From Tetramitus jugosus (Eukaryota; Heterolobosea; Eutetramitea; Acrasida; Vahlkampfiidae): DNA of 64,000 nt. The stretch covers positions 310,001 through 374,000 of the forward strand of contig OW569359.1 of NCBI GenBank assembly GCA_937625935.1, in the 5' to 3' direction. The notes beneath the pieces are model-generated. The model saw only the letters and a program-made list of their open reading frames with translations, was not told the origin of the DNA and did no database searches. Numbering within the stretch: position 1 is the first letter of the stretch; every line of letters begins with the position of its first letter. The translations under genes and the position numbers were made by a program. Of the stretch, positions 49,639 through 57,127 are shown in pieces.

Positions 49639-52600
49639 CTATTGTTCACCTCTCTTCGCTACTGAGTCTTTCCAGACTTTATATAACCGTTTGATGCAAG
49701 ACCTCTTCATTGCATTCACCAGCCTTTTAACCTTTGTTTTCCTCTTCTTGCGACCATACACAACCAGCTCCTTCATCAATACATCCTTCTGATCATCCTC
49801 TTTTCCCATTAACCCTGCTAGGATTTCTTCAGTGGTTCGACTTGGGCTTAGTGATACCAATTTCCCGTCATCGTAAACCACATCATCGAACCATATCTTT
49901 AGCTTGACTGGTCTCATAAACTCCAGCTTGTCCAATTTGGCTTTAAATTCCTCCACCAGTCCTTTCCTTACCCTTTTGGCTTCATCACATTCCACTAGTA
50001 AGTGGCTGATCGTCTCCGGCGCATTCGCACAGTGAGCACACACGACCTCCATCGACGGCTCATACAAGTCACGCAGCACAGTCTTTGTGTGGAGCGTACC
50101 ACTTCTAACTTGATGGTAAAACCACAATTCACTTCTTTCCAGGCCGAACGGACACTTTAGAAATTCATTCCACTCTTTTTCTTGTAGTTCAGCCTCCAAT
50201 CTCCATTCAGACTCTGATTCTATCGATTTTGTCCTCACCTGCACGAAGTGTTCCACGAGACCTTCTCTGACATTTGGGTTGCTCAATGCTTTGTCACCCA
50301 CCGACACTTCCAGAGTGTCATTCAGTGTTCGCTCCCTCCATCTCTTTTCATTACCCTTACCAAGAATTTCCAGGTAAGCCCTTATCCTTGAGTACCTTGC
50401 TGGGCCAATGCCCTTCAACTTGAACTTCATCTTTGCTTCCTCAAACGGGATAACCATTATCCCATCCTCATCGAAGAGTTGGGAGTTTTTGGAAATTCCA
50501 CTTTGAATGAGTAGTTTTGCGTCTCCCGTAGGGAGATGCCACCCAATACTGCATTTCTCACATTCATGATCTCCTTTGGGACCTACTTTAACCTTCGAGC
50601 CATGTAGAAGTTTGGCGCACCAAGACAGGTAAGAGTGTTTGGTCTCACGAAGACGATTGTTGGATTGAAATATGCTCGACCGAACGAGCGTTTGCGATTG
50701 CTTGACATCATCAAGCGTATCCAACAGAAGTGTCCGTGCTTCCGTGTCTCTCTTACCTTGCAGCATCTCCACGACAAAGGCAGAGATCTTAGCCGTCAGA
50801 CTCTCTTTGAATTCATTGAGTCCAATACCTCCTTTGTCCCTCTCCACTGACAGCAGCAAAGAGGGAAACCTTTTCATGGCACTCGATCCATGTTTCACTG
50901 CCTTGCGTCCAATACCCTCGATTTCGTTTAGCCATTTCTTTGGCCAATGGGTAAACTCTGAAGCAAACAAGAATACAGGATGGATACAGGTGTTCACTAT
51001 CCTCGCTGCCTGACTTGGTCCCAGTTTCAGCATCCTCAACCGATTCAGGATTCTCGATACCTTCTGCTTTGCTTGTTTCTTCTGGGCCTCTGTGTCCCCA
51101 TTGAGGTTTGTAAACAGCCCAAGTGCTCTAAAGCCCGTGTGTTTGTCCTTTGCAGTAATCACCTTATCAGCCACTCTGATCGTCACAGGAGCTTCACCCA
51201 CTTTTCTTGCAAAGAACTCCAGCTTGTCTGGGTGCATACTCAGACCAACCCACTTGAGCCCCCTGTACATATCATTAGCCGTCGACTGGATGTCCTGGAG
51301 ATCATCACTGAAAAGGTTACAGTCATCTACGTAAGCTACATTCCAGATTCTCTGGCTCATGGCTTGGTAGCCGCTTGCTCTTAGCTTTGCATACAGCAAC
51401 ACTAGCTGATGGACTATCACATAAGTCGTGGTGGACAATGAGTCCCCTTGCCTCGTGCCTCTGTTGATATCAATCGACCGGGATGTGTGTTGTGTACCGA
51501 CTGTTGCCACATTCGATTCCAACATGTTCCTGACGAGCGTGATGATACCCTCTGGGAAGTTGAAAAACCGGTAGGCAGCAGTGACGGCATTGTGTGGTAC
51601 ACTGTCGAATGCCTTCGAGATGTCGGTAAGCAGAAGATACAACTGCTTATCATTTCTATTTGCGTGATCGATCACTCCTCTAATGATGGACAGCTTTTCT
51701 CTGATGTCACGCATTTTACGACCCCCACCTTGTGTGTTGTTGAATACACACATTTTCTCAGCAGCAGCTGACACTCTTTGGTTAAGCAACCGAGTGAAAA
51801 CCTTTGATAGACCGCTGAGCAGGCATATAGGGCGAAAGTTCCCTATCATCATAGGGCAGCCCTTCTTGTACGCCGGAACTATAACACACCTCTTCCATTC
51901 ACACGGGAATTGCCCGGTCTCTAATATTCTATTGAAGAAAGTCATCAGCGCCTCTGCGAACTCAACTCTATAGTCTCTTTCCTTGGTGTGTCTCAATTTG
52001 AGCATTTCATTGAATATCTTGTCGACCCCCGGTGCCTTACCGTTTCGCAGCCACTTTAAGGATTGCAGCACCTCCTCCAACTTGAACGGGGGAAAAATAT
52101 CCTCCATACTCTCAGTTCTGCATCTCATCTCGTCTAGGAACGTCATGTCTGCAAATTCTTGTTCAAACACCTCCTCAAAGTAATCAGCAGCATGCTCAGC
52201 TACCTTTTCCGGGGCAGTGATCACCTTTTCTCCACTCTTGTAACTCTTGAATCTTAGCCTCAGTGCCTTCTTGCCTGTGGCAGCATTGAAGAAGAATCGG
52301 GGGTCCACGAATTCTGTGGTTCTGGCTTTGTACAACCACTTGGAAAACCTCTTGTTAGCCCTACGGGCTCTTTCAACTTGTACAAGCCCATCGACAATCT
52401 TCAGTGATGCCAAAATACCTCTCAGAGTACAGTCCTCCTTGTACGCCTTGCAAACCCTCATGAGTTTCGGTGAACCGGTGTCATGGGAAGACAGCCGCTC
52501 CACTAAAACCATTCTATCCTTCAGCCAAGGTTTTACTCTGCGGTTGTCAATTCCTCTCGCAATTGGTTTACACTTAGGAAACCTCTTTGCACTTTCCTTT

Positions 52601-53472
52601 AAGATCATAGTGATCCGGTCACATTGTTCATCAACATCCATTTCCGCCATGTTGATTTTATCTAGCTCCTCAACCACCTCTTTAGAGTACTCTATCCACA
52701 TCTTGCTGTCCCTCTTTGGGAACTTGGGCTTTTCTTCCGTGGGCCCTTGTGCCTCCACCTTTGTCCACCATACCTTTACCATCGTAGGTATGTGATCACT
52801 CCTTACCCCATTGGCTGTGTACTTTTCCACATCTCTAACAATGTCAGCGGCTGGTGAATTGCACCAGACTGAGTCGATGCGAGAAGAGAACTCGCCTCTA
52901 AAGAACGTGTGAAAATGGGGTGTGTCTGTAACCGTATTAACATCGCTCAATTGTAACCCTTCCACCATTGCCTTAAAATGGGCACTATTGTCATCTAACC
53001 TTCCAGAGGTCCGCTCAGTACTGTTTATCACTGTATTGTGATCCCCACCAAACAATAGTTTTCCCCTGCATGAGAGCACTCTCAATGCCTCATTGACCAT
53101 CACATAGTGATGTCCGCCTTCAGCTCTTTTGTGAGGTCCGTAATGATTGACCAGGGTGACTCGCAGGTCTCCGCTTGCCACCTCTACAGCCAACAATCTT
53201 TGGTTCGTCAACAGTGTTCTGTACTCTTGAATACTCTCTCTTCTTAATATCGTCATTATTCTGTCATCTGTGTTGGTGTGTATCAACATACACCCGGCAT
53301 ACTCCAGCTGCTTTTCAAAAGTCGCCTTGAACTTTTCGCTCTTGCAACTAGCCTCTTGCAGCATCAGAACATCAATCCTTGGGAGGATCGTCTCCATCAT
53401 GGCAACAACATCGTTTCGTTTCCCTCCTAACCCTCTGATGTTGTACCAAACGACATTGAGTGTCGTACTCAT
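49639..53472 (-). CDS. LINE ORF2: APE-type endonuclease and reverse transcriptase
   Basis: A 1277-aa protein. Residues 1-240 form an APE-like endonuclease: NVVWYNIRGLGG, LMLQEAS, GGDHNTV, SRIDSVWCNS and SDHIPTMVKV. The RT (about 480-780) contains KAPGVDKIFNEMLK, PAYKKGCP, NFRPICLLSGLSKVFTRLLN, LTDISKAFDSVPHN, GTRQGDSLS and the catalytic AYVDDCN (about residues 713-719). The C-terminal third contains a Cys/His cluster, CAHCANAPETISHLLVEC (about 1142-1160), as in L1/Tx1-type ORF2 proteins, and ends in a basic helical tail. All catalytic motifs are present, so the enzyme should be competent for target-primed reverse transcription. The C-terminal region is what survives in the truncated copies. 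Confidence 0.92.
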   Translation of the reverse strand: MSTTLNVVWYNIRGLGGKRNDVVAMMETILPRIDVLMLQEASCKSEKFKATFEKQLEYAGCMLIHTNTDDRIMTILRRESIQEYRTLLTNQRLLAVEVASGDLRVTLVNHYGPHKRAEGGHHYVMVNEALRVLSCRGKLLFGGDHNTVINSTERTSGRLDDNSAHFKAMVEGLQLSDVNTVTDTPHFHTFFRGEFSSRIDSVWCNSPAADIVRDVEKYTANGVRSDHIPTMVKVWWTKVEAQGPTEEKPKFPKRDSKMWIEYSKEVVEELDKINMAEMDVDEQCDRITMILKESAKRFPKCKPIARGIDNRRVKPWLKDRMVLVERLSSHDTGSPKLMRVCKAYKEDCTLRGILASLKIVDGLVQVERARRANKRFSKWLYKARTTEFVDPRFFFNAATGKKALRLRFKSYKSGEKVITAPEKVAEHAADYFEEVFEQEFADMTFLDEMRCRTESMEDIFPPFKLEEVLQSLKWLRNGKAPGVDKIFNEMLKLRHTKERDYRVEFAEALMTFFNRILETGQFPCEWKRCVIVPAYKKGCPMMIGNFRPICLLSGLSKVFTRLLNQRVSAAAEKMCVFNNTQGGGRKMRDIREKLSIIRGVIDHANRNDKQLYLLLTDISKAFDSVPHNAVTAAYRFFNFPEGIITLVRNMLESNVATVGTQHTSRSIDINRGTRQGDSLSTTTYVIVHQLVLLYAKLRASGYQAMSQRIWNVAYVDDCNLFSDDLQDIQSTANDMYRGLKWVGLSMHPDKLEFFARKVGEAPVTIRVADKVITAKDKHTGFRALGLFTNLNGDTEAQKKQAKQKVSRILNRLRMLKLGPSQAARIVNTCIHPVFLFASEFTHWPKKWLNEIEGIGRKAVKHGSSAMKRFPSLLLSVERDKGGIGLNEFKESLTAKISAFVVEMLQGKRDTEARTLLLDTLDDVKQSQTLVRSSIFQSNNRLRETKHSYLSWCAKLLHGSKVKVGPKGDHECEKCSIGWHLPTGDAKLLIQSGISKNSQLFDEDGIMVIPFEEAKMKFKLKGIGPARYSRIRAYLEILGKGNEKRWRERTLNDTLEVSVGDKALSNPNVREGLVEHFVQVRTKSIESESEWRLEAELQEKEWNEFLKCPFGLERSELWFYHQVRSGTLHTKTVLRDLYEPSMEVVCAHCANAPETISHLLVECDEAKRVRKGLVEEFKAKLDKLEFMRPVKLKIWFDDVVYDDGKLVSLSPSRTTEEILAGLMGKEDDQKDVLMKELVVYGRKKRKTKVKRLVNAMKRSCIKRLYKVWKDSVAKRGEQ

Positions 53473-54479
53473 AGCTCACTATGTCCGTGCTCTTGTGGTG
53501 GAACCACACTCTCTTGAGTACTGTTCACTCGAATAGTTCCATTAGGGGAATTAGTCATAATTATCTTCCTTTGTACCTCTTCATCGTCGACTTCCCTAGC
53601 ATCTCGCTTCTTTCCTCTGTTGTTTACAAAATCATCCATTCTCCTCTGACCTTTATCAATCATTAGTTTCCCTCTGTTTTTTATCTGGGCTACTGGTGTG
53701 CTCACCGGATCATCCTCCATCGTTTGCACTGCATTTTGTGGTTCCTCCAGTGTGTCCCTAGGTGTAGTTACTTTCTCTTGTATGGTGCTTTTGTTCGCTC
53801 CATCCAGCTTACTCACCCGAAGTCTCATCTTCATCATTTCCGACTTAAGAAATCGAATTTCTTCCACACTCCTCCTGTAATCATCTAGCATCTTGTTCAT
53901 GTCTCTTTGAAGCTGAGCTACACTTCTCTTCAATAAATCCATTGGTTCGAGTGTTTTGTGAACAAATTTCCTAGTCTTGGTGTTGCCCATGGGTGGCTTT
54001 TCGAGAAGTGCATTCACATAACTAGGGCCTTTGGTGGATACAATGGCTGAGTTCCCTCTTAATTCCACTCTTTGCACGTTATCCCGACCAGCCCAAGTTT
54101 CAATATCTTCCTTGATGATCTTCCCAGCTCCGGAAATTACTACGTCATGTGTCGCTCTCATTCTTCCATTGACACTTGCAGTGGAATCCTTCAACACTTT
54201 TGTGCAGTTGAACCACTGAATGAATTCCCAAACTTTGTCATCTCTGACAATTATCCACGCCTTGTAGCTTTCACCTCTCCTAACTACTTGTACCCTCTCT
54301 ACCCACTCCGAGCAGCCTGCAACTAGTTTGTTTGCTATTGCTTCTGGAGTTACATTGCTGCACCTCCCAGTGACGACTACTTCATCTCTCTTCGTAGCTG
54401 CTTCTTTGCTCATCTTTGTCCATACAACATATTGACTTCTGCGGATCATTACCGCCTGTACTGACGGTCCTTGTGACAT
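53469..54479 (-). CDS. LINE ORF1: RRM-like and coiled-coil nucleic-acid-binding protein
   Basis: A 336-aa protein. Residues about 32-95 (DEVVVTGRCSNVTPEAIANK, YKAWIIVRDDKVWEF) and about 108-165 (HDVVISGAGKIIKEDI, NSAIVSTKGPSYVNALL) each show a beta-alpha-beta pattern like an RRM fold. A coiled coil follows (about 180-230: LKRSVAQLQRDMNKML, SEMMKMRLRVSKL), then a basic linker and an acidic tail. L1 ORF1 proteins pair coiled coil and RRM in the opposite order. Its TGA overlaps the ORF2 ATG (ATGA), suggesting termination-reinitiation. Assignment is by position and fold, not by sequence match. Confidence 0.75.
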   Translation of the reverse strand: MSQGPSVQAVMIRRSQYVVWTKMSKEAATKRDEVVVTGRCSNVTPEAIANKLVAGCSEWVERVQVVRRGESYKAWIIVRDDKVWEFIQWFNCTKVLKDSTASVNGRMRATHDVVISGAGKIIKEDIETWAGRDNVQRVELRGNSAIVSTKGPSYVNALLEKPPMGNTKTRKFVHKTLEPMDLLKRSVAQLQRDMNKMLDDYRRSVEEIRFLKSEMMKMRLRVSKLDGANKSTIQEKVTTPRDTLEEPQNAVQTMEDDPVSTPVAQIKNRGKLMIDKGQRRMDDFVNNRGKKRDAREVDDEEVQRKIIMTNSPNGTIRVNSTQESVVPPQEHGHSEL

Positions 54480-54492
54480 GTGTTCGCGTTTT

Positions 54493-54551
54493 TTGTAAAT
54501 AAACGGGGCGAGAACGAACCCCTACCTTTCTGTGTCCGGGGGGTTAGCTCA
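54493..54551 (+). repeat. Left direct repeat of GIY/RT copy 2: tRNA-Trp 5' flank plus nt 1-14
   Basis: The 59-bp block aligns without gaps to 57069-57127 (five mismatches). It ends at tRNA-Trp nt 14 (GGGGGGTTAGCTCA at 54538-54551), after which element sequence begins. Confidence 0.9.
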
Positions 54552-54681
54552 TGTTTATTGTATCTCTCTTGGAGCATTGTACAAATGGTTGTTTGGTCAA
54601 CGCGCTGGCGCGAATTCAACCTGGATAAACTGTTTTTGGGTTTTTTTTTTTTTGGTGTTTGTTTTTTTTTTTTTTTTTTTG

Positions 54682-55362
54682 TTAATGTAACATTTGAGAC
54701 TCAATATACTTGACAACATCAGCTCTTGTTCGATTCACAATCCACCCAGTTATTATTGTTGCTCCCATCTCCTCGACTACTGATTCTACTGTGGTGTCAT
54801 ACACAAGTAGACCCACATTGTATGCATCTAGAGTGCAATGAGTGTGGAGACTACCTGAGATGTACCTTTCGAACCATGTTCGAGGGCATTCAGCGGAGTA
54901 CAATAACACCCGGTTGATCCCAGGAACCGACAGAACAACTAAATGGGTGCGTTCCGGGAGGGACACTTGTTGCACACCATTGACAAAAAGAGAGAAGTAC
55001 CTTGAGCGGACTGGAAGCAATGCATTGGTGTCCAATTGCATCTTCAAACAACGTCCTACGCTTTCCAGGGCAACTTCACGACATATGTTGAATACTTCCC
55101 CGGCGATCAGTTCATGTCTGAGCCAACTGTGTATAAATCTCTCCCATTTACGACAGTTTCGCAATTCCATCACATCCAAATAAAGTTCCAATACTAACAC
55201 CTTGCACCTTAGCTTCTTCAGTCTCTTATGAACATTTCTGCTCTGTCCTATTTTTGAGCCGTTACATTCATTTGATGAGAGCACATAAATGCACTCCCCT
55301 ATGTTCTTTAATTGTGCATAATTTGCCACCTTACCATTGACTGTAATAAAACACTGAATCAT
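54682..55362 (-). CDS. GIY-YIG nuclease (T5orf172/MUG113-like) of the tRNA-Trp element
   Basis: A 226-aa protein from the ATG at 55362. ECIYVLSSNECNGSKIGQSRNVHKRLKKL (residues 23-51) gives the paired strands equivalent to GIY and YIG (IYVLSS and KIGQS) and the Arg at 47. ERFIHSWLRHELIAGEVFNI gives the catalytic Glu (74), the His (77) and the closing GE-F motif of the T5orf172 branch. The C-terminal 120 residues (LPVRSRYFSLFV, PERTHLVVLSVPG, CPRTWFERYISGSLHTHCTLDAYNVGLLVYD) are unassigned and may bind the target DNA. Such nucleases nick or cut DNA with one metal ion; here the likely target is tRNA-Trp. The C-terminal end (VVKYIESQMLH) is conserved in copy 1. Confidence 0.8.
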   Translation of the reverse strand: MIQCFITVNGKVANYAQLKNIGECIYVLSSNECNGSKIGQSRNVHKRLKKLRCKVLVLELYLDVMELRNCRKWERFIHSWLRHELIAGEVFNICREVALESVGRCLKMQLDTNALLPVRSRYFSLFVNGVQQVSLPERTHLVVLSVPGINRVLLYSAECPRTWFERYISGSLHTHCTLDAYNVGLLVYDTTVESVVEEMGATIITGWIVNRTRADVVKYIESQMLH

Positions 55363-55544
55363 TGAACAAACAAAAGAAAACAAATAGTTATTATTGAGTT
55401 AACGTGGTAGTGTCTTGTTTTATTTTTTTGTTTTTATAGCTTGTTGTTTGTGATGGATTGATGTCATGATGGGTCGAGGTTCAGTGTATCTATATAGGTT
55501 GAGGATCAACAGAAACAAAAACAAACAACAAGAAGTACTTCAAC

Positions 55545-56039
55545 ATGTCTAAAGGTCAGTGGCAGACTATAAGTTTTCATTTGCTGAGAGCATTGAGTGC
55601 AATGATGGAAGTACAGAGTGCTTTGGGGAGCGTTGACGCCGGAGAGGTGAATGTTGGCTCCGATATGACGGTGAGAGAGTGTCTGAGAGTCATGGATCGA
55701 AGCACTTGTGTGGAGAAAAGATCTGGGGAGACAAGCGAAGAGCCACATAAAGGTACCGCTACTATGGATCAACCAATTAATGAAGAAAGGTCTGTGCTTG
55801 CACAAAAAGGGAAATGCGCATTGGTTCAACTGAACAGCGCAACACCTAGCACAAACCGTGTCAAAGGAAATCAGCGTAGGGGGAAAAAGGGTCCAAAGGT
55901 GCTCTACAAACCATATTGGCAAGAACCTTCTGAGATTATCCAAGAGGGAATGACAATCAGGTTCTACAGCAATGAAGAAGAAGTACGCTCCAAGCTTCGT
56001 CATTTCATTTTGAATAAGATTAAGCCTGAGCACGGATGA
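55545..56039 (+). CDS. Upstream ORF of the GIY/RT element
   Basis: A 164-aa protein from the ATG at 55545. Its C-terminal part (KPYWQEPSEIIQEGMTIRFYSNEEEVRSKLRHFILNKI) resembles the region that usually leads into DIRS or LTR-type reverse transcriptases, so it is probably the N-terminal part of a polyprotein. The N-terminal part, including SVDAGEVNVGSDMTVRECL, is unassigned. It ends with tandem stops TGA TAG directly after GGA. The RT continues in the +1 frame. Confidence 0.65.
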   Translation: MSKGQWQTISFHLLRALSAMMEVQSALGSVDAGEVNVGSDMTVRECLRVMDRSTCVEKRSGETSEEPHKGTATMDQPINEERSVLAQKGKCALVQLNSATPSTNRVKGNQRRGKKGPKVLYKPYWQEPSEIIQEGMTIRFYSNEEEVRSKLRHFILNKIKPEHG

Positions 56040-56892
56040 TAGAATCAAGGAGTATGTGGTCAGTGGTGTTCTAATTGAGATTCCAATGGAACAAGCATTG
56101 TTTATTGCTTCCATAGCAATGATTCCTCGTGAAGCAGATGCGACTCGCCCCAGAGAGATCTTGGACTTCACAAAACTGAACAAGTACATTCTTGATGCTG
56201 ACTGTCGTTTGCCATCTAGGGGCGATCTGGTCTCGTTGGTGAACAATTACTCCTTTGCGGCCTCTGTGGACATCAAATCTTGCTACACCAACATCAAACT
56301 GCATCCAGACTATCAAACCTACTGTTGTATCAGCTGGAGAAAGAAGGTGTACAAGTTCACGCGTGTTCCCTTTGGAATCAAGTGTGCGCCGGCGTGTTGC
56401 CAAACTGTCACATCCTTTCTCTCAAAGGAATCCACTGTTGTTTATTTGGATGATTTCCTTCTGTTCAGCAATAGTGAAGAAGATCTAGCACAAAGGCTCC
56501 AAGACCAAGTATTGACGCTTGAGAGAAATGGATTGCCGATCAATGCTTCCAAGTCGGTGTTAGTACCACAACAAGAGATCGCATTCTGTGGTTACTTGTT
56601 GCGCTTTGGAGAGAACAAGGGTGTCTTCACAACGGATAAGCACCTCAAAGACCTTTCGTTGTATGTCAAGCTCTTGTCGACAAAGGAGAGCATTGACTTG
56701 ATCACCTGGCGAAGTTTTGTTGGCAAGTACAACTGGTGTCGAGCCAGACAAGAGGACGAGAGAGTCCATGCAAAGCTTGTTGCACTCATGAATGAGTGCG
56801 ACAGCTCCACTAACCACATTGTGCTCGATCATGTCGCCAGAGCCATGCTCGACAATATGGTCGCACAATGTTCTCTTCCTTTTAACTATTGA
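56014..56892 (+). CDS. Reverse transcriptase of the GIY/RT element (DIRS/LTR-like)
   Basis: The frame is open from 56014 and has no early ATG; it is read from about DRIKEYVVSGVLIEIP. RT motifs in order are REILDFTKLNKYIL, ASVDIKSCYTNIKLHPD (motif A, with the Asp of VDI), KFTRVPFGIKCAP (motif B), VVYLDDFLLFS (motif C, 56440-56475), INASKSVLVPQQEIAFCGYLL (motif D/E) and a thumb-like WRSFVGKYNWCRA. This is the order of DIRS and Ty3-type enzymes, not of LINE or Penelope RTs. No RNase H or connection domain with the catalytic acidic set is seen after the thumb, and the protein ends at AQCSLPFNY. The product from the frameshift point would be about 280 aa, plus 164 aa if fused upstream. Confidence 0.8.
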   Translation: MRLSLSTDDRIKEYVVSGVLIEIPMEQALFIASIAMIPREADATRPREILDFTKLNKYILDADCRLPSRGDLVSLVNNYSFAASVDIKSCYTNIKLHPDYQTYCCISWRKKVYKFTRVPFGIKCAPACCQTVTSFLSKESTVVYLDDFLLFSNSEEDLAQRLQDQVLTLERNGLPINASKSVLVPQQEIAFCGYLLRFGENKGVFTTDKHLKDLSLYVKLLSTKESIDLITWRSFVGKYNWCRARQEDERVHAKLVALMNECDSSTNHIVLDHVARAMLDNMVAQCSLPFNY

Positions 56893-56919
56893 TTTTGTGT
56901 GGTAGGTGCTTGGTCAGTC

Positions 56920-57016
56920 AAGAACGAATTTGTCCTCGTCAATGCGGCTGCTCTTGACAGCTGTAAGTGACAAGGAAGTCAATGGGCCAAGAGGGAGTGA
57001 GAACAAATTCGTTCTT
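56920..57016 (+). other. Conserved stem-loop 3' of the RT gene
   Basis: The 18-nt arm aagaacgaatttgtcctc (56920-56937) pairs with gagaacaaattcgttctt (56999-57016) with one mismatch. The 61-nt loop contains a further inverted repeat (ctgctcttgacagc). Copy 1 (around 48601-48697) keeps the same arms with one base change in the left arm. It may be a template-recognition or terminal structure. Confidence 0.6.
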
Positions 57017-57068
57017 GAGTGATGGAGCATCAACTGTTGCAAAACAAAACAAAAAAAATTACGACTGG

Positions 57069-57127
57069 TTGTAAATAAACCGGGCGAGAACGAATCCCTG
57101 ATTTTCTGTGTCCGGGGGGTTAGCTCA
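57069..57127 (+). repeat. Right direct repeat of GIY/RT copy 2, joined to the tRNA-Trp body
   Basis: The 59-bp block ends at tRNA nt 14 and continues straight into the remaining tRNA (nt 15-73). It is the copy that makes the tRNA gene whole. Confidence 0.9.

Larger units (their letters stand above)
49544..54488 (-). mobile_element. Full-length, apparently intact LINE (non-LTR retrotransposon)
   Basis: A 4.9-kb element with a 19-nt A tail (T-run 49544-49562), two uninterrupted ORFs and a target-site duplication. ORF1 (53469-54479) and ORF2 (49639-53472) overlap in ATGA. ORF2 has an APE-type endonuclease and an RT. The 5' leader before the ORF1 ATG is only about 9 nt. A 23-nt hairpin (49617-49639) abuts the ORF2 stop, and GCAACAAATGTTGTATGG precedes the tail. 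It is the only clearly autonomous LINE in the window, and the likely source for mobilising truncated copies. Confidence 0.92.
54552..57068. mobile_element. GIY-YIG/RT element, copy 2, near-intact and inserted in tRNA-Trp
   Basis: A 2.5-kb unit lies between 59-bp direct repeats that contain the tRNA-Trp upstream region and the first 14 tRNA bases. A GIY-YIG nuclease gene (minus, 54682-55362) diverges from an ORF (plus, 55545-56039) followed by an RT (plus, to 56892), with a 182-bp shared promoter space. A long stem-loop (56920-57016) lies beyond the RT. No LTRs, RNase H, integrase or tyrosine recombinase are visible. The orientation of the repeats means the right-hand repeat completes a full tRNA-Trp gene. 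Confidence 0.85.

Noticed and set aside
55506-56246. Long minus-strand frame opposite the GIY/RT ORF and RT
   Set aside because: It is the shadow of the conserved plus-strand coding region, and shows no domain of its own.
54682-56892. Penelope-like element
   Set aside because: Penelope elements also pair RT and GIY-YIG, but in one protein and with a telomerase-like RT. Here the RT has the PFG...AP and YLDDF motifs of DIRS/LTR enzymes and the nuclease is a separate, divergent gene.
44984-57127. LTRs flanking the GIY/RT element
   Set aside because: The 59-bp direct repeats contain tRNA and its flank, not an LTR with promoter and TG...CA ends.
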